A DNA stretch of 53,253 bases from Cyclobacteriaceae bacterium. Its GTDB lineage: Bacteria; Bacteroidota; Bacteroidia; Cytophagales; Cyclobacteriaceae. Below are positions 8,571 through 17,793 of the stretch, piece after piece. Both the position numbers and the translations under genes were made by a program. The notes below the pieces were generated by a model that was not told where the DNA came from, did no database searches, and saw nothing but the letters and a program-made list of their open reading frames with translations. The DNA lies in NCBI GenBank assembly GCA_024644875.1, contig JAHEGY010000020.1:1-53253 (forward strand). Direction: 5' to 3'. Position 1 is the stretch's first letter. Each line of letters begins with the position of its first letter.

Positions 8571-9203
8571 ATGAAATTATTAGCATTCATACTATTTATA
8601 AATATTTCATTTGTTGCTTGCTCAAGGCCACACAAAAACAATAGTGATATGGAATCACAATCCAATAATAAAAATGAGGTGGCTACTTTCGGAGCCGGAT
8701 GTTTCTGGTGCGTTGAAGCTGTTTTCCAAAGCTTAAATGGTGTAGAAAAAGTAATCTCCGGTTATTCTGGAGGGCATGTTAAAAACCCAACATACAGAGA
8801 AGTCTGTGCTGAAACTACGGGACATGCCGAGGTATGTCAGGTATACTTCGATTCCGATGTTATCAGCTTTGAAGAGTTGCTTGAAGTTTTTTGGAGTACC
8901 CACGATCCAACCACTCTTAACCGTCAGGGAAATGATGTGGGGACGCAATACAGGTCTTCCATATTTTATCATAATCAGTCTCAAAAAGAACTTTCAGAGG
9001 AATATAAAGCTGCATTAGACGCCTCTGAAGCATTTTCAAATCCCATTGTTACTGAGATTGTCCCTTTCGAGATGTTTTATGAGGCAGAAGATTACCACCA
9101 GGAATACTACGATCTGAATCCTAACCAACCTTATTGTACCTATGTAATCAAACCTAAGATGGATAAATTACAGAAGGTTTTTGCTGATAAGTTGAAAAAA
9201 TAG
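8571..9203 (+). CDS. msrA: Peptide-methionine (S)-S-oxide reductase, lipid-anchored
   Basis: MsrA reduces the S epimer of methionine sulfoxide in proteins. The hallmark GCFWC carries the catalytic Cys44, and GYSGG, TGHAE and the DPTTLNRQGNDVGTQYRS segment follow. At 210 residues it is longer than a cytoplasmic MsrA because of an N-terminal lipoprotein signal ending in VAC and a Ser/Asn-rich tether. It therefore probably repairs proteins in the periplasm or at the outer membrane, fed by a thiol-disulfide relay that is not in this window. It is followed by a convergent gene only 20 bases away. Confidence 0.95.
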   Translation: MKLLAFILFINISFVACSRPHKNNSDMESQSNNKNEVATFGAGCFWCVEAVFQSLNGVEKVISGYSGGHVKNPTYREVCAETTGHAEVCQVYFDSDVISFEELLEVFWSTHDPTTLNRQGNDVGTQYRSSIFYHNQSQKELSEEYKAALDASEAFSNPIVTEIVPFEMFYEAEDYHQEYYDLNPNQPYCTYVIKPKMDKLQKVFADKLKK

Positions 9204-9223
9204 AAGAATTCCCTGCAGTCTCT

Positions 9224-11548
9224 CTAGAAGATAAATCCCAGCGAAAAGAAAGTCTGCCAGCCTTTCCGATGACTGTCCTTTGCAAAAGCCAGGTTTATTG
9301 GTCCCAGAATTGAATTAAATCCCGCTGCAAAACCATAACCGAACCTGCGATATCGATCGCCTAGAATGGAAGGATCCAAATCAGTATAAACCCATTTCAT
9401 GGGATATTCTGAATCCAGGTAGTTTACAATACCCCTCAGGAATAAATTACGAAATACCTCGTATTGTACCTGTGCGGCTGTATAGAAGAAATTTGCAGCT
9501 AGGTATTCTCTCTGATTTCCTCCTAGATAAGGACTGAAATTATATCTTCTCGGGAAAAACCCCCCAATATAGTAATACTCAGAAAAGTTCAGGGTATTAC
9601 TTTCAAGATTAGATATATTCATGGTTGCCTCGATCGAAAATGCAAATTTTTTCCCGGCTGGAATATATTGCGTGTAACTTGTATGAATGGCATTAATGCG
9701 TTTGGTACTTAAATTAAGCTCTTCAGGATCAATTACAACGCTATCGACCAGGTCAAGCTTGCCATCTACCTGGAAAACAGACTTCAGGGTGACATCAACC
9801 AGAGAACCTTTTGTAGGATAATATCTCCGGTTTAAACTGTTTCGCTTAAAAAACACATTAAGTGAGGTGCTTTTATAAACTAATTTTTCTATCGTCCTGA
9901 TATCCTCAGATGCCACTTTTGGCTTAAAGGATATATTCGACCATCTGATGTTGGCACCGAGCGTGTTATTTTGTCTTTTTGTGGTTTGAATTCCTGCGAT
10001 TAATCTTACATCCCTTTCTTTAAATAAACTTACATTGTTTCCCAGGCTATCATATAAAGGAAGATCAGATCTATTCCATATCCCGTTTAATCGTAAGGCA
10101 ATGTTCTGTCCTTTTCCAAAATATTTAAAATAGTCCATCCAGACACCCGGATTAACAGCGAGATCCGCCTCCGCAACAAAACGGCTTCCTTTTAGCAACA
10201 TATTTCTCAGGGTGATATTGCCAAGTATGCCTCCTTTATTTTCTGTATCATAATGGTATGAGAATTTGAGTTCTGTTTTAGGTTTTTCATTGACATGTAA
10301 CCTTAATACATATCCACCATTAGTGCCAACGATCTCATACCAGATCTTTTCAAAATATAGTGTTCCATATAACACGTTTATCTGTTCTTCAATATGACTG
10401 ATTGAGATTTCCTCATTTTGATGGAGCCTGAGTTTCCCTATAATAAATTCACTGGTGAAGAACTGGTTACCAATTACCTCAATTTCAGTAATCGGATAAC
10501 TCTCCCTCACATCAAGTTTTCTTGGCATGTTTAAATTGCCTAAGTTTTTGACAGAATCTGCAAGGTTTTTAAGGATATCATAATAATTCTGCCCTGCATC
10601 ATTACCACGCTCAAGAATATCACTTGCGGATGTAAAACTTGCTGTTGAATAGCCTTTTAGATCGGGTTCAATTAGGATGTCAACCTTTTTCATCTGTTCC
10701 CTTGTATCAAATGCACTGGTTACCCAGGCTGATTGCTGCAATAGTGCAATTGCTGAGGTCATTTCAGATTCCGGTGCTAGATCAGAACTGACAAATACGC
10801 CAATAATAATATCGGCTCCCATGTCTATTGCTTCCTGGACGGGGAAATTTCTGACAAGACCTCCATCTACCAGTAAGTGATCATCGATCTTTACAGGGGT
10901 AAATATGGAGGGTATGGCCATACTGGCTCTCATAGCCATAGCCAGGGATCCCTTGTTCAGGGTAATGGGAAGACCGGTAACAATGTCCGTGGCTACGCAG
11001 CTATAGGGTATGGGGAAATCATTAAAATCATTAATTCCATGAACCGGACGTGTTAGCCGGGAAAATAATTCCATCAAGGCCTGTCCGTCAATCACACCTT
11101 TAGGAAGGGAGAGCTTTTTATTCTGCATAAAAAAATTCAAAAGATAGCGACCGTAATAGTCTTTTTCTTCAATGGCTACTTTGTCCCAAGGAATTTGATT
11201 GGTCAATACTGCATTCCAGTCAACGCTAGTAACCAACTCCTCCAGTTCCTCAGCTGAATATCCTATTGAATACAAACCACCAATAATACTCCCCATACTC
11301 GTTCCAGTGATATAATCAGGTGTTAATCCCGCTTCCTCCATTGTTTTCAGTATGCCAATATGAGCTATACCTTTGGCGCCACCACCACTTAATACAAGAC
11401 CGATTTTTGGCCTTTTTTCCTGAGAATATACAAGGTCCGATATGTTCAGGAATAAGAAGAAAGCGACCATAAAGAGTTTCACAATTTTGTGGAAAACTAT
11501 TCTTTCTGAATTCTTTTTATTTTCTTTATTGAAATTAATGTTGATCAT
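9224..11548 (-). CDS. Patatin-like phospholipase with outer-membrane barrel
   Basis: A 774-residue PlpD-like fusion. A signal peptide (about 15-43) precedes a patatin domain with the oxyanion motif SGGGAKG (residues 54-60), nucleophile elbow GTSMG (Ser84) and catalytic Asp228 in VDGG. Then comes a POTRA-like region (about 345-425; ITEIEVIGNQFF) and an Omp85-type 16-strand barrel ending in Phe, as expected for barrel assembly. Type Vd autotransporters of this layout display or release a phospholipase A. The Ser-Asp dyad is intact, so it should be active. Its ATG overlaps the ATG of the divergent glucosaminidase. Confidence 0.92.
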   Translation of the reverse strand: MININFNKENKKNSERIVFHKIVKLFMVAFFLFLNISDLVYSQEKRPKIGLVLSGGGAKGIAHIGILKTMEEAGLTPDYITGTSMGSIIGGLYSIGYSAEELEELVTSVDWNAVLTNQIPWDKVAIEEKDYYGRYLLNFFMQNKKLSLPKGVIDGQALMELFSRLTRPVHGINDFNDFPIPYSCVATDIVTGLPITLNKGSLAMAMRASMAIPSIFTPVKIDDHLLVDGGLVRNFPVQEAIDMGADIIIGVFVSSDLAPESEMTSAIALLQQSAWVTSAFDTREQMKKVDILIEPDLKGYSTASFTSASDILERGNDAGQNYYDILKNLADSVKNLGNLNMPRKLDVRESYPITEIEVIGNQFFTSEFIIGKLRLHQNEEISISHIEEQINVLYGTLYFEKIWYEIVGTNGGYVLRLHVNEKPKTELKFSYHYDTENKGGILGNITLRNMLLKGSRFVAEADLAVNPGVWMDYFKYFGKGQNIALRLNGIWNRSDLPLYDSLGNNVSLFKERDVRLIAGIQTTKRQNNTLGANIRWSNISFKPKVASEDIRTIEKLVYKSTSLNVFFKRNSLNRRYYPTKGSLVDVTLKSVFQVDGKLDLVDSVVIDPEELNLSTKRINAIHTSYTQYIPAGKKFAFSIEATMNISNLESNTLNFSEYYYIGGFFPRRYNFSPYLGGNQREYLAANFFYTAAQVQYEVFRNLFLRGIVNYLDSEYPMKWVYTDLDPSILGDRYRRFGYGFAAGFNSILGPINLAFAKDSHRKGWQTFFSLGFIF

Positions 11549-12416
11549 GCAGTTTGTTAAAGGTTATCTTTCCAAGGCAATAAAAGCATTATTTGTAATC
11601 TTATTTCTCACGATAGTGGTATTAATTCTTTCTATTCCGATTAATTATGGTGTAAAGAAAGAAAAATTATCACTTCTGATTGAATATAAATCCATAAAAA
11701 AACCCTCAGATATCTTGAAAATCAATGGAAGCACTGTAAAACCAGTTATTTATGAAGATATCTCAAAATTTAAGGATTTTCCTGAAACCAGTAGGAAGGA
11801 ACGTTATATTGAGACCTTGTTGCCGGCGATATTGGTTGTCAGGTTCAATCTCTTAAATGAAAAATCCAGGACAGAGCGATTATGGGCTAAAATAAGGTCA
11901 AAGGAGCGCTTGACCTCACTTGACAGTGGTTTTATGAACTCAATGTTCGAAAAATATAAAACAGAAAGTCTTAAGGAGATTAACCTGAAACAGCATCTTC
12001 ATCCGGTATCTATTACACTTGCACAATCGATCCTGGAAACGGGCTGGGGAAACTCGAGATTTTTTTTAAAAGGCAATAATGCTTTCGGGATCTGGTCTTA
12101 CAATAAACTTGATAATAGAATGGCTGCATCAACCAGTCGTGACGGTTTGGTAATATATTTAAAAAAATATGATAATGTGGCTCAGTCTGTTGAAGATTAT
12201 TTCCTGACCCTGGCGAATTCCTGGGCCTTCGACGAGTTCCGGGAAAAAAGATATGAATCAGGTAATCCTTATGAATTGATATGGTATTTAAACAAGTACT
12301 CTGAATTACGAAATGATTACGTAAAGAAAGTAGGGGAGATCATAGTTCAAAATAATCTTACTAAATATGATTCCTGCAGTCTGGACAAGAAGAATTTTTT
12401 TAAGGTAAAACTTTAA
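11547..12416 (+). CDS. Bax-type N-acetylglucosaminidase, membrane anchored
   Basis: 289 residues from the ATG at 11547. A single N-terminal membrane segment (about 12-33) is followed by a linker and a glucosaminidase (Bax/FlgJ-type, GH73-related) domain. The conserved SITLAQSILETGWGNSRF carries the likely catalytic Glu164, followed by NNAFGIW and a YxxVxxSVxDYFxTL segment. It would cut peptidoglycan glycan strands in the periplasm. An upstream in-frame start is possible but would lie inside the opposite gene. The 3' end is followed after a few bases by the deacetylase gene, suggesting a shared envelope-related transcript. Confidence 0.88.
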   Translation: MQFVKGYLSKAIKALFVILFLTIVVLILSIPINYGVKKEKLSLLIEYKSIKKPSDILKINGSTVKPVIYEDISKFKDFPETSRKERYIETLLPAILVVRFNLLNEKSRTERLWAKIRSKERLTSLDSGFMNSMFEKYKTESLKEINLKQHLHPVSITLAQSILETGWGNSRFFLKGNNAFGIWSYNKLDNRMAASTSRDGLVIYLKKYDNVAQSVEDYFLTLANSWAFDEFREKRYESGNPYELIWYLNKYSELRNDYVKKVGEIIVQNNLTKYDSCSLDKKNFFKVKL

Positions 12417-12433
12417 CTATACGCTATAAAATA

Positions 12434-13510
12434 TTGATTATCAAATTACTATATACTATTATAATTTGTCAACTTCTTGCATGCGGCAATACGAAAGAGC
12501 CAGTCTCCAACTCACCTGCGGAAGATTCGGTCGAAGTTGAACTGAATAAGGAAGTAGAGATAATTGGCCTCTTATACCATAGGTTTAATGAATCAAAATA
12601 CCCGAGCACCAGCATAAGTAAAGTATTATTCAGACAACAATTATCCTATCTGAAGAAGAATCAATTTGAAGTTTTGAACTTTAGTGATGCCATTCTGAAA
12701 CTCCGTTCTAAAGATACTCAAGGTAAATATATTGTAATTACCATTGATGATGCATTTAACTCTTTTATGGAACATGGATTTCCCATAATAAAGGAATTTG
12801 GTTTTCCAGCTACCTTATTCATCAACACTGAGACTGTGGGTAGCGGTGACTATTTAAGCTGGAATGATCTGAAAATATTAGCGGAAAATAATATTGAAAT
12901 TGGAAATCATACACATACACATGATTATTTTCTGGATATGGATACAGCCAGCAGGCAACAGACTTTTTTTGAGGATGTGTACCTGGCCCAGGAGCTAATA
13001 AAATCCAATTTAAACTTAAAACCCAGTGTTTTTGCCTTTCCTTATGGTGAATTTGACGAGGGCATGATCGAGATTGTAAAGAAAATGGGCTTTATCGGGG
13101 CAGCCGCTCAAAACTCAGGCGTCATGTCAGTTTATTCTGATTTGTATGCATTGCCCAGGTTTCCTATGACAGATCATTATGGGAAATTGGAATTGTTCTC
13201 TGAAAAGATCTCCATGAAAGCGCTTCCGGTGATTAGAAAAGTTCCTTCTTCTACGATTTCTCAAATAAATCCGCCTGTTCTGAAACTTATACTTGGCCAT
13301 GTTGAACTAGATTTTAACCAATTACAATGCTTTATACAAGGTGGAAATTGCGATGTAACTCAATCAGGTAATGATCCATATACGATTCAGATCTCTACGA
13401 ATCAAAAGTTAGGATCAAGACGGCATTTATACACTATTACCGTTCCAAGCAAAGACAATAATCAATGGTATTGGTATAGCCATCAATGGGTTTTCCCAGC
13501 AGATAAATAG
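12434..13510 (+). CDS. Polysaccharide deacetylase (NodB) lipoprotein
   Basis: 358 residues. The best start is a TTG at 12434, which gives a lipoprotein signal MIIKLLYTIIICQLLACG with lipobox LLAC; no ATG fits. The CE4/NodB domain shows motif 1 as TIDDAF and motif 2 as HTHTH, the Asp and His residues that bind the catalytic metal, plus FAFPYGEFD. It likely removes acetyl groups from a cell-envelope or exogenous polysaccharide. The C-terminal 80 residues are a separate beta-rich segment with three Cys residues. It lies 17 bases after the glucosaminidase and ends six bases from a convergent transporter. Confidence 0.85.
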   Translation: MIIKLLYTIIICQLLACGNTKEPVSNSPAEDSVEVELNKEVEIIGLLYHRFNESKYPSTSISKVLFRQQLSYLKKNQFEVLNFSDAILKLRSKDTQGKYIVITIDDAFNSFMEHGFPIIKEFGFPATLFINTETVGSGDYLSWNDLKILAENNIEIGNHTHTHDYFLDMDTASRQQTFFEDVYLAQELIKSNLNLKPSVFAFPYGEFDEGMIEIVKKMGFIGAAAQNSGVMSVYSDLYALPRFPMTDHYGKLELFSEKISMKALPVIRKVPSSTISQINPPVLKLILGHVELDFNQLQCFIQGGNCDVTQSGNDPYTIQISTNQKLGSRRHLYTITVPSKDNNQWYWYSHQWVFPADK

Positions 13511-13516
13511 GGAATT

Positions 13517-14824
13517 TTATCTTACCATGTGGCTTTTCTTCAGTGTAAAGGAAGCCATATATACCATAGTTATGAAAGAAATAATACCTGCAATTGCAAT
13601 TTTGAGATATAAATCTGAACTGATCTTTAAAATATTAAAGGCCACCGCTAATAAATGAAAAACGCCCAGTAAGATCATAATCCCAACAATTAACATCAGA
13701 ATCAGATTAGCTACCACTCCATTTCTATTATTTCCCGGAATTATTTTCTTGTCATTTATAACAAAAAAGATTGATATTGCCACAAATGGTAGTATTAGTC
13801 CATTGATCGCCTGCGCAAGAATAATGATCAGTACCGGGTTATAGTTTAGGAGGCTGAATAAAGTCCCAATGCATAAAACGATAATCCATGTCAGTCTGTA
13901 AATAAACTTTTTTTGTTTATTGTTTGAGTTGGGAATCAGAGTTCTTGCAGTAATTGCTGCTGCGAATGGAGCAGTTACTGAAGATGTAAATCCTGCTGCG
14001 AATAGTCCAATTGCAAATGCATATGTGCCCCCAGGGCCCATTTTAGTTTGTATTGCTGATGAAATAGTCTGAAAATTAAACTCATCTTGTATTATAGTTC
14101 CAGTTATTACGATGAGCATTGTAATTAATCCTCCCAGCAAAATGGCACTGATCAATCCAAACCTGGTAGATTTGAGATCCTTGTTTCTACTTAAACCTGA
14201 GCCCATGAATAAATTATAGGGTACAATGGTAGTGCCAATCAATCCAATGATAAGAATACTTGAAGAATCCGGAATTTTAGGTTGTATAAAAGATAAACCT
14301 AAATCCAGTATTGAATAGTCTGTTTTTAAAGACAAGAGCAGGAATAATACGGCCATGATGCTTACCAGAATACTCAGAATGCCGGTAATCAACTTAAGCC
14401 TTTCAATCCACATTAAGCTGAAGGCAAATAAAAAGATTATCAATACTATTCCCGTATTCTGTCCACTAACGACCAATTGAACACCTCGGACAGCTCCCGT
14501 TATGTTTCCAGCCTGATAAGCCATGCATCCAAAAATTACAGCAAGGGTTAATAGTATGTTGAAATTCAGGATCCCTCTTTTCCCATATTTTTTCTGGATG
14601 GCTTCACCTAACGTTAACCCTGAAATAATCGTAATTCTTGAAACGGATTCCTGCAGGATAATGCATGCAAAAATGGAGAACACTACAGCCCATATTAAAT
14701 CAAGTTGATAACTCGAGCCAGCATTTAGTGCTGTTGTAATGGTACCAGGCCCAATAAATGCCGCGGAGATCACTGACCAGAAAAAGATCTGATTAATTCG
14801 AAATGGATTGGATTTCCCGATCAT
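13517..14824 (-). CDS. NRAMP-family transporter with altered metal-site motifs
   Basis: A 435-residue membrane protein with about eleven helices and the NRAMP fold. The first helix reads AAFIGPGTITTALNAG where canonical NRAMPs have DPGN: Asp is Gly25 and Asn is Thr28. The sixth helix reads TIVPYNLFMGSG where canonical members have MPHN: Met is Val201 and His is Tyr203. These residues coordinate Mn2+/Fe2+ in known transporters, so the ion carried here may differ (for example Mg2+ or another substrate). The start sits two bases from the stop of the DUF2891 gene upstream on the same strand, suggesting an operon. Confidence 0.88.
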   Translation of the reverse strand: MIGKSNPFRINQIFFWSVISAAFIGPGTITTALNAGSSYQLDLIWAVVFSIFACIILQESVSRITIISGLTLGEAIQKKYGKRGILNFNILLTLAVIFGCMAYQAGNITGAVRGVQLVVSGQNTGIVLIIFLFAFSLMWIERLKLITGILSILVSIMAVLFLLLSLKTDYSILDLGLSFIQPKIPDSSSILIIGLIGTTIVPYNLFMGSGLSRNKDLKSTRFGLISAILLGGLITMLIVITGTIIQDEFNFQTISSAIQTKMGPGGTYAFAIGLFAAGFTSSVTAPFAAAITARTLIPNSNNKQKKFIYRLTWIIVLCIGTLFSLLNYNPVLIIILAQAINGLILPFVAISIFFVINDKKIIPGNNRNGVVANLILMLIVGIMILLGVFHLLAVAFNILKISSDLYLKIAIAGIISFITMVYMASFTLKKSHMVR

Positions 14825-14825
14825 A

Positions 14826-15911
14826 TCAGTGCTGAGTGGTGAGTGCTAATATTGCAAAAGAAGTAAGCCAATGTTCTCCTTCATAATTCCCACTTGATAA
14901 ATGAGGGAAACTCTTATTGAAATGTGCAGCTGCTTTTCTAATCAATTCTTTATTCCCGGATCCTGGCATAGAATTGCTTATACCTAACAAGCACCAGGCT
15001 CTGCTGAAATTCAATCCATCGAGATGAACGATCTTAGGGTCAGACCTGTCAGAGACAACAGCGGGTGTAAATGAAGAGAAATCCGGAATAAAATCAACAA
15101 TCCATGCCTGGAATAGTTCTATGCTTAATATCTTCTGCATAAGGTTTGCTTCTTCCAGGCAAGGTGATAGAAAATCAAAACCATTAGGCTCCCAATCTAT
15201 CGGGCAGTTTCTATCCTCCAGGTAATAACCCTTTGACCGTTTTTCTATCAAAAGCATAAATGTTGTATCCCCTAAACTGGATGCATAATCATAAGCCAGG
15301 GAAAGCCCGAAAGCTGTATTTGGGTGCTCACCTGTACGTATTGGATAGGTTAAATTTGGCAGGAAGTCAGTATATTTATCTCTGATCAAATGAGCCAGAG
15401 GCATGATATTTTCTAGCCATTTTTCGCCTTTTGGATGATCCCAGTCATGCAATTCCTGGGCCAGTTTCAGTAACCATGCCCATCCATAGGTGCGTTCGAA
15501 AGTTTTGTTATATTCTCCCTGAAAATACTCTATTTCAGCATTAATGTTTTCTGCCGTTAAATTTTGGTCCATAATTCTGAAGATCTCCGTTTTTTCATGT
15601 ATTTCAGGAAAAAGTTTGACAAGCTTGATAAGCATCCAATGCCCATGAACCGACGAATGCCAGTCAAAGCAACCATAGAAAGCAGGGTGGAGTACTTCCG
15701 GATTTTTCAGGTCGTCCATATCCCCTAGAACCTGATTTAGTTTGTTTGGATATTCCTTATTCAGGCAGGTTATAGGTATTCTGGCCAGACTGGAAGCGGT
15801 TTCAATGTCTAATTTCATCATTTCAGTTTGCCCCCTTATGGGAGTATTCAAAAAAATGCAAACTATTAAAAGTAAAACCAGTATCTTATCCAAGCGCTTT
15901 GCTGTCATCAT
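14826..15911 (-). CDS. DUF2891 family protein, exported
   Basis: 361 residues with a signal peptide (MMTAKRLDKILVLLLIVCIFLNTPIRGQ in two halves; cut probably after Gly-Gln). The mature protein is an all-helical DUF2891 domain with the family's HPAFYGCFDWHSSVHGHW region near residue 95 and GEHPNTAFGLSL and ENYEGEHWL-like segments later. The fold is probably an alpha/alpha toroid like those of glycan-acting enzymes, with no known activity. It is translated just before the NRAMP-like transporter. A second ATG one codon later is an equally good start. Confidence 0.88.
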   Translation of the reverse strand: MMTAKRLDKILVLLLIVCIFLNTPIRGQTEMMKLDIETASSLARIPITCLNKEYPNKLNQVLGDMDDLKNPEVLHPAFYGCFDWHSSVHGHWMLIKLVKLFPEIHEKTEIFRIMDQNLTAENINAEIEYFQGEYNKTFERTYGWAWLLKLAQELHDWDHPKGEKWLENIMPLAHLIRDKYTDFLPNLTYPIRTGEHPNTAFGLSLAYDYASSLGDTTFMLLIEKRSKGYYLEDRNCPIDWEPNGFDFLSPCLEEANLMQKILSIELFQAWIVDFIPDFSSFTPAVVSDRSDPKIVHLDGLNFSRAWCLLGISNSMPGSGNKELIRKAAAHFNKSFPHLSSGNYEGEHWLTSFAILALTTQH

Positions 15912-16065
15912 ATTTTACAATTTCATTGCGATTCTAACTGAAAATGATTTTATTAGCCGCAAATTTTTTGAGAAGTATTAAAAAATTCCCACATGTTTTC
16001 TAGTCTATTAAAAATATTTATAATTTTCACTGAAACAAATAAAATATATCTAAAAAAAATACAAT

Positions 16066-16088
16066 TATATTTGGGTGGGATATATTTG
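16066..16088 (+). promoter_or_regulatory. Candidate Bacteroidota -7 boxes for the sugar porter gene
   Basis: Two copies of TATATTTG (16066-16073 and 16081-16088) match the Bacteroidota -7 consensus TAnnTTTG and lie 60-80 bases before the porter ATG. No good -33 TTG is placed 19-21 bases upstream of either, and the DNA is AT-rich, so either could be chance. Confidence 0.3.
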
Positions 16089-16147
16089 ATACCATAATCT
16101 TTTTAGGAAAGTAAATAATAATTTTTTTAACATAAATAGTAAATCAT

Positions 16148-17734
16148 ATGACTGAACAAAAATACAATAAAAGTCTGGTTGTAGTAATTGCGGCTATTGC
16201 ATCCACTGGAGGACTCTTATTTGGATTTGATACAGGAGTTATTTCCGGTGCTTTACCATTTCTTGAAAGAAGTTGGAATTTGACCACTGATCAACAGGAA
16301 TGGATAGTAACCGCTTTATTATTAGGAGCTGTGGCTGGCGCTATGTCCTCAGGACGTTTGACAGACATTTTTGGTAGGAAAAAGATCATTATAATAACTT
16401 CCATTATTTTCGCCGTTGGCTCCATACTTGCTGGCGCGTCACCAACGCTTGGATTATTAGCGATTAGCCGGATTATCCTGGGTATTGCTATTGGGATTTC
16501 ATCTTTTACAGTACCAATGTATATCGCAGAGATTTCCCCGACCAAAATCAGGGGAGCAATGGTGTCCTCTTTTCAACTAATGATTACGATTGGGATATTA
16601 GTATCTTATTTCAGTGATCAGGCATTTGCAAATGAAGCGAATCCTTTTTCCTGGAGATGGATGTTCTATGTTGGTGTGATACCAGCCATTATTCTTTTTA
16701 TAGGTATGATCTTTTTGCCTGAATCTCCCCGATGGTTAATGGGTAATAATAGAAGAGAAAGAGGCATTAAAGTACTTCGAAAAGTGGAACATCCGGATCT
16801 GGTTGAAGAGTCAATCAAAAGAATTGATGCCGAAATAGAAAAAGAAAAACAGGCTGTTACCAACTGGACAGAATTATTCAAACCCTGGTTAAGAAATGCT
16901 TTAATAATAGCAGTGGGTATAATGCTCGTTCAGCAGTTTGTTGGAATAAATACTATAATTTATTATGCTCCTACTGTATTTTTAATAGCTGGATTTGAAG
17001 GTGCCAAAGCAGCGATAACCGCCACTATTTCCGTAGGTGTAATCAATGTTTTATCCACAGTAGTGTCTATGGTCGTGATTGATAAAATTGGAAGAAGAAA
17101 ATTATATTTTATTGGATTAAGCGGCATGGCAATTGCCTTGGCGGCACTAGGTTTTTTCTTCCTCTTTAGAGACAATCTTGGAGAAGGAATGCGATTTATG
17201 ATTGTTGGATCTGTTCTTGTATATATATTCTTCTTTGCAATAAGTTTAGGGCCTCTCGGATGGTTAATGATATCAGAGGTATTCCCACTTAAGGTCCGCG
17301 GATTAGGAATGAGCATAGGTTCTTTATCTAACTGGTTATTTAATGCCTTAGTTGCTTTTACTTTTCTAAAAATTGCCTGGGGTTTTACTGGACTCGGTAT
17401 AGGTTCTGAGATAGTGAGGGAAAAAGTTGATCCTGAATTATCTGCTGATCAGATTCAAGTGCTTCAAAAATACGATATATCCTTAGAATCAAACATTGAA
17501 GATGTAGTAAGTATTGTCAGCCAAGACGACATCTCAGCAGAAGATATGGCTGCTTTTGAAGCGGCATATGATATCAAACCCAATCCTGCGGGATCCTTCT
17601 TTATCTATTCTGTTATTGCAGTACTGGGCATCCTTTGGGGATTGAGATTTATACCTGAAACGAAAGGAGTATCGCTTGAAGAGATTGAAGATCATTGGAG
17701 AAGGGGTGATAAGCCTAATCAGATAGGGAAATAA
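16148..17734 (+). CDS. Sugar porter family MFS transporter (XylE/GalP-like)
   Basis: A 528-residue, 12-helix inner-membrane sugar-proton symporter. Signature motifs are all present: GFDTGVISGAL in helix 1, GRLTDIFGRKK after helix 2, PESPRWLM after helix 6, QQFVGINTIIYYAP in helix 7, DKIGRRK after helix 8 and PETKGVSLEEIE at the end. The substrate is a monosaccharide but cannot be named. An acidic insertion of about 65 residues lies between the last two helices (about 412-478). It stands alone and ends at a clear terminator. Confidence 0.93.
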   Translation: MTEQKYNKSLVVVIAAIASTGGLLFGFDTGVISGALPFLERSWNLTTDQQEWIVTALLLGAVAGAMSSGRLTDIFGRKKIIIITSIIFAVGSILAGASPTLGLLAISRIILGIAIGISSFTVPMYIAEISPTKIRGAMVSSFQLMITIGILVSYFSDQAFANEANPFSWRWMFYVGVIPAIILFIGMIFLPESPRWLMGNNRRERGIKVLRKVEHPDLVEESIKRIDAEIEKEKQAVTNWTELFKPWLRNALIIAVGIMLVQQFVGINTIIYYAPTVFLIAGFEGAKAAITATISVGVINVLSTVVSMVVIDKIGRRKLYFIGLSGMAIALAALGFFFLFRDNLGEGMRFMIVGSVLVYIFFFAISLGPLGWLMISEVFPLKVRGLGMSIGSLSNWLFNALVAFTFLKIAWGFTGLGIGSEIVREKVDPELSADQIQVLQKYDISLESNIEDVVSIVSQDDISAEDMAAFEAAYDIKPNPAGSFFIYSVIAVLGILWGLRFIPETKGVSLEEIEDHWRRGDKPNQIGK

Positions 17735-17755
17735 TATCTTATTTAATAATTTTAT

Positions 17756-17791
17756 AAAATCCCCGTGCATTATTGTATGGGGATTTTTTTT
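17756..17791. terminator. Rho-independent terminator, probably bidirectional
   Basis: Stem AAAATCCCC (17756-17764) pairs with GGGGATTTT (17779-17787) around a 14-base loop and runs into a T tract. It ends the sugar porter transcript. The A run on the left means it can also act on the convergent histidine kinase transcript. Confidence 0.8.
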
Positions 17792-17793
17792 AT

